From the NCBI GenBank assembly GCA_963573385.1, contig CAUYLG010021712.1:1-64000 (forward strand): a DNA stretch of 64,000 bases, read 5' to 3'. The translations under genes and the position numbers were made by a program. The DNA is from Cacajao melanocephalus. Lineage: Eukaryota; Chordata; Mammalia; Primates; Pitheciidae. The notes under the pieces are model-generated. The model saw only the letters and a program-made list of their open reading frames with translations. It had not been told where the DNA came from and did not search any database. Numbering within the stretch: the stretch's first letter is position 1; each line of letters begins with the position of its first letter. Below, one piece after another: positions 54,243 through 64,000 of this stretch.

Positions 54243-55130
54243 CTATGTAACAGGTATATGCATTTTTAGCTCTTAAAGTTACCTTGTAATTATTCTTAAT
54301 CTGATCATCACACTTTAAAATGCGAGAAAAAGTATTCAGAGGGGTTTGCAATGAGTCCAACGATACAAAGCCGGTTAACTGAAATCTGGGAGTCCAGGAT
54401 TAATATTACACAGGTCTCTTCAACCCTGGATTAGTGTCTTTTCCATATTTGCTTCTCTTTGTGGTAATTACGGCCAGTTGCCTGCCACATATCCGTTTTC
54501 TTTTTCTTTTTAATACCTAAATCATAATACTTGGGGGAAAAGATGCTCTGCCAAAAACCTGTACTTCCCAGATACCCTTCTTCACAGGGCTGTTCATGAG
54601 ACAGAGTCTGGTCAATGAGTTAAAAGCAGAAATATAAAGGAGATTGTAGGGTAAGCTTCACTTTTATGAAATACTGCCTCAACTCTGTCTCTGGTTCTTT
54701 ATTGTTTTCTTCTTCTACTTGCTGGGAATGCAAAGAAGAGACTGGAAGTGAGGTCATGATCACAAGCCACACTTTTCGAATGATGGATATGAAAGATGAA
54801 AAAAGTATGTTGATGTCATCATGGATCTGGTGCACCAGCCATAACTGTACATTTGTTACTCTGTAAGCAGCATAAGCTCTTGTATGATAAATCCTCTGTA
54901 GTTTCATGCCAGATTGCAACTCTTGAATGATATTCTCATTTCAAACGTCATTATGTCATTTCAAGATCAATAGGCTTTTACTCACTGGATGTGGTTGAAA
55001 TTTAAAAATCAGCTAAACACTAATTATGATCACCAGGTTATTTATTAGCAAATAAGCCAAATACAAGAGCAAAAATTTTTTAAAGAAAGACATATTATTT
55101 TCCCTTTGCAATATAGTCTTGTAAAGAATT
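54243..55130. other. Unassigned sequence
   Basis: No repeat named. Overlapping frames on both strands at 54620-54919 look like chance. Confidence 0.4.
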
Positions 55131-55142
55131 TTCAAAACTCTT

Positions 55143-55440
<298 letters not shown>

Positions 55441-55604
55441 TTATATTGCTGTACAGTTACCGGAACAAAATATGTTTATGTCATCACTGTGTATGACATT
55501 ATGTTCATCCACACCAACACATGTTGAAATGGCTAAAGAGCTGACTTCCAGGTTGATGACATACTACAGGTTATGAGATTCTGGTTCTTTTTATGCTTCT
55601 GTCA

Positions 55605-55725
55605 CAAACAAACTGTCTTTGGGTGATTATGCTAGCTTCTCTGTAACTCAGTTTCCTCACCTGTAAAGCAAAAGATTAAAGTAGTGGAATCCTAAATTCC
55701 TTTGCAGCTTTAGCATTCTATGAAT
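55605..55725 (+). mobile_element. MIR-like SINE remnant
   Basis: TAACTCAGTTTCCTCACCTG and TTAGCATTCTATGAATCTG fit a MIR-type element. Confidence 0.55.
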
Positions 55726-56684
55726 CTGTGGAAGCATTTCTTCCAGGAGACAGGATTCACAGCCCAATTTCATTTGATGTTTGGCCTTTGGGTCTGTGCT
55801 AGTTTAAATCGTTACATTAAATTTTTGGCAGTGATAATGCTTGAACATCCACCATTTGCAACTCTGACAACATTCCTTCTGCTACGGAACCTACTCTTTT
55901 AGAAGATTCAACTTATTCAGTACTGCATAAAGCACCTTCATAAAATTTCAAGTGAAAAGGATTTCAAGGAAGTCAGATTTAGTACCTATGTTCTCTTTCA
56001 AAGGTTCTGGAAAATCATTTTCAGGGAGCAAAGAAAACAGAGACTATTCATATAATTTAACATTGCATGTGTGTATGTTTTAAAATACTTGCCTTATTTC
56101 TTTTGTTCTATTTACTATTAGGCATTATTAAAAATCCTAGCTTTTTAAATTTGCTCTTAAAAAAAAATAACAAAAAACTCCAAGAGTCTCTTTCCAAGTC
56201 TGAAAACTCTTGGCTAAACACTGGTGCTATTTTCAACTTGTAGTAACTGGCAACCTTACATTTTGTAAAGTTCAGGAAGAGCAGAAACTCAGCTTCCAAA
56301 TATGCCACTCTGTCAGCAGGTTTGAATGAACAGGAAGCAGACAATGGAAGGCAAATGTCTGGAACTCAAATGCCTCTTTCCTGTAGAGAAGACTCAAACT
56401 AAGACTAGCTTCTAAATCTCATCTTTCAGCTGATTCAGTAGGGGTGAATGGTACCCAGTTCTAACCATTCTTCTTCTATCCATAAGAGTAACATCTTTTA
56501 TTAAAGCTCTTCCTTTAAGTACTATTTATTTTAATTCTATGGCTATCAGAAAGCATTTATTCTCTCTCACAATATGCCTGCAAACCATGCTTCCAAGCAG
56601 GCAGTATTGCCTATTTGTTAAAAGTACAAGGATATTAGGAAAACAGATCCATCATGTTGAGAAAACATTCACCTTTTACTAAGA
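55726..56684. other. Unassigned sequence
   Basis: No repeat or exon recognised. Confidence 0.4.
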
Positions 56685-56830
56685 CTTATCTTTCTAATTT
56701 GTAAAGTGAGGACAATAATAGTCCCTGCCTCACAGGATTATTGTGATAACTATGTAAGATACTACATGTAAATCACTCACTCTTGGTACATGGTCATTAT
56801 TCAATAACTATATGGTAGTATCATTATTGG
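56685..56830 (+). mobile_element. MIR SINE 3' half
   Basis: TAATTTGTAAAGTGAGGACA, TAATAGTCCCTGCCTCACAG and GGATTATTGTGATAACTATG follow MIR order. Confidence 0.75.
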
Positions 56831-58132
56831 TTCAAATAGTAATAATATTTATAGCACTACTGTTTCTCAAAATGGTTTCCCTTGACAAATCACTAAACAT
56901 GTACTTCCTCTTTACTATTACATAAACTAGGTAGATTTCTAGAGTCATCCCAATAAACTTAATTTTAATGTTTTGATTGGTTTTCCAAAATAATTGATCC
57001 AGGATCCTTGAGATTGTGGATACAGTTATATTCATCATTGTATTTTCAATGCATATTGCAATACCTAATGTATAAATGTTAATTGAAAAAAATCACATTT
57101 GGGTGACCAGCAATAGAAAGGCTTTCTAGCATTTTTACTCTATTTCATAAAATCTGTTAATTCTAATGTCACACAATTGCAAATAAGGCTCTTTCACTGC
57201 GTTAGAACTGAGGCAAAAATCTCTTAATTGAGACTAGTACATGCCAGGTACCTTCTCATTCTAAAGAGAGCAACTAAAAATCTGAAATATATTCTTGCAG
57301 TAGTTATTAAAGTAGCAAATCTGGTCCTGTGACCATTACTGCCCATCCCCTCCAAGTCTCTTTAAGAGACACATACAGAGAATTTGGGGGAATGGAGTCA
57401 GGAAACTAGTACTCCCAGGTGGAAGAGGGTCCACCTCTCTAAGTAAGCCAGGAAGAGGACTGCAGAAGAACTACCTGTAGAGATGGGGGTTGGCAAGAAT
57501 GTAACATTAGTGTCTCACTTTTTGATGAGTGTCAGCTTCTACAGTGGACTTGCTGGGCTTTCTCTGTTCTATGTGAAATAGAGACAGGGTAAAAAAGTAA
57601 TTGGAGATAAGCTGAAGGATGAAATGAGAGAGAAAAAGAGGAGTAGACTCCACTGTCACCTTCTGATGAGACATAACCTGAGAGTTTCCCATGAGTTCAA
57701 GGGACCTCTAGCAAGAAGCCTGCCTGGAGTCATCTTGCTGATGCGCCCCTCAGGATGATTCCAACCATAAGAATTGAGTACAGGAAGTTTCTCAGTGATG
57801 TGAAGCTGAAGAGGGCATTTGAGGAGAGGCACTGTAAAACATAAGAGAGACGTGTGAAGGGAGTGACCATTCCGAAGAGCCCAGACAGCTGCCCTCAAGA
57901 GAAGCCAGTACTAGGATGCTGTCCCAAAGATGGTGCCCAGTGAGTGAAGACTTTGGCTTTTTGCTTGAGTTCTCCTCTCTAATCCCTGCCTTCAGAAGTT
58001 GGGCAGAAAGGAAGGAGAGAAGTTGAACAGCCAAATGGCATCAAAGAGAGAAGCCTTGAACTGGATAAAAAGTGAAAGTTTTGAGACCTGGATTAAAGTT
58101 TTTTCCTATTTCAGTATTAAAAATTCCAAGAT
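56831..58132. other. Unassigned, partly GC-richer sequence
   Basis: The 57300-58080 part is GC-richer and purine-biased and may be a decayed retroviral or other element. No family, LTR end or exon is recognised. Confidence 0.35.
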
Positions 58133-58144
58133 GAGACTGTTCTT

Positions 58145-58447
58145 TATTTTATTTTATTTTATTTTTTGAGACGGAGTCTCACTCTGTTGCCCAGGCTGTA
58201 GTGCAGTGGCATGATTTCGGCTCACTGCAACCTCTGCCTCCCAGGTTCAGGCGATTCTCCTGCCTCAGCCTCCTGAGTAAATGAGATTACAGGCACACAC
58301 CACCGTGCCCAGCTAATTTTTGTACTTTTAGTAAAGACGGGGTTTCACCATGTTGGTCAGACTGGTCTTGAACTCCTGACCTCAGGATCCTCTCACCTTG
58401 GCCTCCCAAAGTGCTGGGATTATAGGTGTGAGCCACTGCGCCTGGAC
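58145..58447 (-). mobile_element. AluS, full length
   Basis: Reverse-complement Alu with a (TTTTA)n tail, flanked by a perfect 12-bp target duplication GAGACTGTTCTT (58133-58144 and 58448-58459). Confidence 0.95.
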
Positions 58448-58459
58448 GAGACTGTTCTT

Positions 58460-59034
58460 ATACCAAAAGCTGTTGGTTCTTTATGGAGCCTATGCCACGT
58501 GTTATCTAGGGCTAAGAAAAGGAATTTTAAAAGAGCAAACCAGGAGGCCATGAGGAAAGAAAAAAATAAATCTGTTTCCTTTGCAGTCAAAGCTATTTAT
58601 TATACTAATTACATTCATGACCCTGTAAGGGAGAGAAGAAGGGACAGAGATATGAAGATGGCTTGTGGGCAGGCCAGTCAGACAAGCTCAGCTGTTAATT
58701 CATCCTATGCCATTCCGAGGTGAGTTGGCGGAAGTGGGGAGTCTGAAGCGGAACTTCCGACTCTGGGCCAAGTGTTCTTTCCCTTGCAGTGCACCACCTC
58801 CCCATAATAAGGGCTTCCGTTTTTTATTGCACTTTAAAATTAACAAAGCACTTGGGAGAACCACTGCCTTGCCAAGAATGTTTAGTCTGAAGAAAATTCT
58901 GTTAAACTGTCAAAACAACCATTAAAGATGCTTCTAAGAGCATTATCTTAGCTCTGCAGGGAGTCAGCACAATGCAGACAAAATACAGGATTGGGAATCG
59001 AAAGGCTCACTTTCTGGATGTAGCGCAAAGAGGA
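58460..59034. other. Unassigned sequence
   Basis: The TTCCGACTCTGGGCC neighbourhood near 58757 is GC-richer, but there is no exon I can support. Confidence 0.4.
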
Positions 59035-59275
59035 GCTTTAAGAAAGGAGCGTGGCATTTGGCGTCAGATTGAGATTCAAATTCTGGCTCTGCTATTCAGC
59101 AGCTGTGTGACCTAAGGCACAATTCTTAAACTCTTTAATCCTCGATTTCTTCATGCATAAAATAGGAAAATGCCACCTACTTCCCAGGATTGCTGAGATG
59201 AATAATGAGATAATATCAAGGCCTGGGAATGGGTCTGGAACTCAACAGGGATCCAATAAGTATAAGTTTTATCGA
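59035..59275 (+). mobile_element. MIR SINE, nearly full length
   Basis: CAAATTCTGGCTCTGCTATT, CAGCAGCTGTGTGACCTAAG, GATTTCTTCATGCATAAAAT and ATCCAATAAGTATAAG cover the tRNA-related head, core and 3' end. This is the best MIR of the window. Confidence 0.85.
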
Positions 59276-60280
59276 ATCACCTATCAGTACATTTTCTGCT
59301 CTGCTGACCTAAGAGAACTCTGGTGTTGATAAAATACAACAATATGTATGAGAAAAACTCTTTACAGTCAAAGTTACTTTAACGTGTTTATTTTTCTTGT
59401 TCTCTTCCTGGGTGATATCTCTCTTTGAACTATGGGAGCACAGAGTCAAGGTGAAAGGGGAAAATTCCTTCTTGTCTTTCTTTTTGAAAGCAAATTTCAA
59501 TCTCTTAAAACCAGTTTTCTCTACAGTTCTTACTACAGTTATTTTATTAGTACTTTTAGATACATATAATTTTTCACAATTACAAAAGACATACATATTC
59601 ATTATAGGAGATGTGAAAAATATTACAAAGTATTTTCTTTCAGTTATTTCTAGACAAGAATACTTTCAAGAATTGGCTTTATTATGTATATACAGTTTAA
59701 TAATAGGATTTTTTGATTAAGTCTTTGATAATTGGTTGAATATATCTAAGTCAGTAAACAACAAAAAAGAGGAAGTATTTTTCATTAACAAGAAATAGAG
59801 AATGTAAAGATAGTTTCTTCACACTCATGCATGTGAACTATATCATAGCTACAGAAGACTATGTGAAATACATGTGTACACTTTATACAAACACAAGAAA
59901 CCAAACACCTGGGTGACTATTATACAGGTTTAGGAATAAAACATTGCTAGTTCTTTAGAAGCCCACTAGGGCAGTTCTCTCTGTTGCATGTTTCTTTCTA
60001 CATACTCCAAGAAGTAACCTCTATCCTCAAGTGTGATCCTCAAAATGCTTAACAATTGCTATAGTATGTCATCTGTCACTGCCAAAGTTGTGTTTTCTCC
60101 ATCCAGAGTTCCAGGGGACAGCAGGCAACAGCGCAGGGAAGCTGTCCCCATCACTTCTCTTGTCTTTTTATTTTGCTTATGTGTTCTTTCCCACGTCATT
60201 AATTTAAACTTCATGTTTAATTGAGTTCGGTAAACTTTTCACTTATTGTCTATTTTTGTTTGTTTATTTATTTATTCATT
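59276..60280. other. Unassigned AT-rich sequence
   Basis: Frames run on both strands at 59309-59720. No repeat or exon recognised. Confidence 0.4.
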
Positions 60281-61228
60281 TTGGTATAGCTAGAAAGGTT
60301 TTCCTCACATCTAGATTATAAAGGAATAAATTAATGTTTTCTTGTAATACTTTCATGGTTTGGTTTTCTACATGTAGATCCCTCCTGGATTAGTAGTTCA
60401 TTCTGGTGTATGGTATGAGGTATAAATTCATTTTTCTTTTTTCAATAATTTCTTATGACACTTTTATTAACACTAACTAAAATGGGTCTTTATCTTCTTG
60501 TATATTGAATATAATGTTTGTCTGTTCAAGTACCAATACCACATTGTTTTAATTATAGGGGCTTTATCGTATCACTTAGTATCCGATATGACTAGCTTCT
60601 CTCATTGCTTTCTCATCCTTTTTCAAGACTTTTCTAACAAAATTTTCAAGTTTATCTTTTATGTGAACTTTATAATCAAGTTTTCTAGCCCCCAAACAAA
60701 ACAAAACAAATACCTGTTTGTGTTATATTGAGATTGGATTAAATGTATATATTTACTCAGGGCACTGCCCACAAAGATAAGATCTCTACTTTTTCTAGGA
60801 TAGGTTTGTGTCTTTCAAAGATATTTTGAAGTTCATCTCTTATAGCTTTTGTCTACTTTATGCTAATTTTATTTCTACCAATTTTGTGACTGTTATGCTG
60901 TAGGATTTTTCTTTCATTGTATCTTCTACATGATTATAGCTCCATGATACTAAGGCCATGGATTTTTTGTTAATTTTACAGTATACAATTTATTGATTTC
61001 TTTATTGGTTATATGAATTGTGTTATTTATTCTCAAGGATTTTCTAGGTATACTGTCATATCATGTACAAACAGAGATAGTTTTATTTCTTTTCCAATTC
61101 TCACACTTCTAATATTTTATACAGCAGTAAAGGTAGTCGGTATTCTTGCCTTTTTCCTGACTTTAGAAAAGTATTTCTAGTGCTTTCCCATGAAATTAGA
61201 TGCTGGCTTTAGAAGACATAAAGTTGGC
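60281..61228 (-). mobile_element. L1M ORF2 segment, antisense (3' part of inverted copy)
   Basis: From the ORF2 C-terminal region (ATGGTATGAGGTATAAATTC, then TACCAATACCACATTGTTTT) back into the reverse-transcriptase domain (TCTTGCCTTTTTCCTGACTT). Heavily mutated with no open frame. No 3' UTR or poly-A tail is evident at its left end. Confidence 0.7.
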
Positions 61229-61229
61229 A

Positions 61230-61264
61230 TGCACACACACACACATACACACACACAAACACAC
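61230..61264 (+). repeat. (CA)n microsatellite at L1 inversion joint
   Basis: ACAC units with one TACA and one AAAC interruption, lying exactly between the antisense and sense L1 segments. Confidence 0.93.
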
Positions 61265-61740
61265 TCTTCCAAATCTGTAGACCAATCTTAGATGTGTCAA
61301 TGCAAAAATTTAAAATAAAATATTATCAAATAGAATCCAAAAACATATTGAAAAATAATGCACTGTGAACAAGTGGATTTTTCTAGAAATGTAGGAACAG
61401 TTCAGATTTTTTAAAATTCCTATATTTACCATAGTTATGGCTAAAAAGAAGTCATATGATTATCTCTCTAGATGCTGGCAGAAAGTCCAACAAAATATGA
61501 CCAAAATCCCTGATGGAAAAAATGCTCAATGAAAATATAAATTTATGAATACCATTTCAACACAATTAATATATCTATATCTATAATTATATTCATATCT
61601 AGGTAGACTTACATAAATAGAGAAATAAAACTAAGTTCTAAATGGGGAAATACTAGTTCTAGTATTTCCAAGAATTATTGTTAAAAGCCAAGAATTATTG
61701 TTAAAAATTGTGTTAAAGTATTAGCCAATGCAAGCCAACA
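61265..61740 (+). mobile_element. L1M ORF2 reverse-transcriptase segment, sense (inverted 5' part)
   Basis: Sense RT-domain words: AATATTATCAAATAGAATCC, GATTATCTCTCTAGATGCTG, AATGGGGAAATACTAG and AAAGTATTAGCCAATGCAAG. It overlaps in L1 coordinates by roughly 130 bp with the end of the antisense segment. A 20-bp duplication lies at 61668-61707. Confidence 0.68.
61668..61707 (+). repeat. 20-bp tandem duplication
   Basis: CCAAGAATTATTGTTAAAAG is followed directly by the same 20 bases ending in A. Confidence 0.95.
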
Positions 61741-63850
<2,110 letters not shown>

Positions 63851-63913
63851 AAGAAGAAAAAAAACTTGACAATGCAGAAAAGAAAGATAAAGAGTCCTGA
63901 ACTCTATGTAAGC

Positions 63914-63926
63914 GTGTGCGTGTGTA

Positions 63927-63962
<36 letters not shown>
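63914..63962 (+). repeat. Compound (TG)n(GA)n microsatellite
   Basis: An interrupted TG run passes directly into about 12 GA units, with more GA after 63980. Confidence 0.95.
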
Positions 63963-64000
63963 CACGCAAAAGAAAGACAGCGAGAGAGAGAATGGATAAA

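Noticed and set aside
58757..58800. GC-richer patch that might be a CpG island or promoter
   Set aside because: It is far too short, with few CpG and no TATA or initiator context.
59455..59468. NF-kappaB-like word GGGGAAAATTCC
   Set aside because: One base too long for the usual 10-bp site, and such words are common by chance.

Overview
The window is typical primate, most likely human, non-coding nuclear DNA. It is AT-rich and packed with primate-specific Alu elements, L1P and older L1M LINE fragments, THE1 and MLT1 (ERVL-MaLR) LTR elements, hAT-type DNA transposon fossils and worn MIR and L2 copies. I found no protein-coding exon, RNA gene, CpG island or CRISPR array that I can support. The longest open frame is 161 codons and looks like chance. 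Family names come from recognising consensus features by eye, so subfamily names are provisional.

Layout. 0-5.6 kb: a young Alu with clean target-site duplications, a MER5A-like hAT element, a long repeat-poor stretch with a good RFX X-box match, and an L1M 3' fragment. 5.6-8.2 kb: an Alu split by a complete 2.2-kb THE1 provirus on the minus strand. 8.2-16.6 kb: worn L1M, an AluS, a 2.9-kb L1P whose 5' part is inverted, an L1M on the plus strand and a short L1P tail. 16.6-19.4 kb: a possible ERV1 LTR and a hAT transposon interrupted by an Alu. 19.4-25.9 kb: L1M fragments on both sides of a second complete THE1 provirus, on the plus strand. 26-34 kb: MIR, an ancient L2-ended repeat split by L1M, a small L1 with a seamless 5' inversion, two related hAT elements, an Alu, and a 59-bp tandem duplication. 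34-44 kb: L2 and MIR pieces, an Alu enlarged by an extra 135-bp unit, a truncated Alu, an AluJ, an MLT1 LTR and a solo THE1-like LTR. 44-51.5 kb: mostly repeat-poor, with an MLT1 LTR. 51.5-64 kb: more Alus, a hAT element split by an AluJ, a well-preserved MIR, a third L1 with an inverted 5' part, and half of a MADE1 element inside L2-like sequence.

The sequence records insertion history rather than a gene system. The clearest points are three L1 copies in twin-priming-like head-to-head arrangement, two near-complete THE1 proviruses in opposite orientation with one nested in an Alu, an Alu enlarged in place, and a few unique islands carrying possible transcription-factor sites. I saw no convincing undescribed system.
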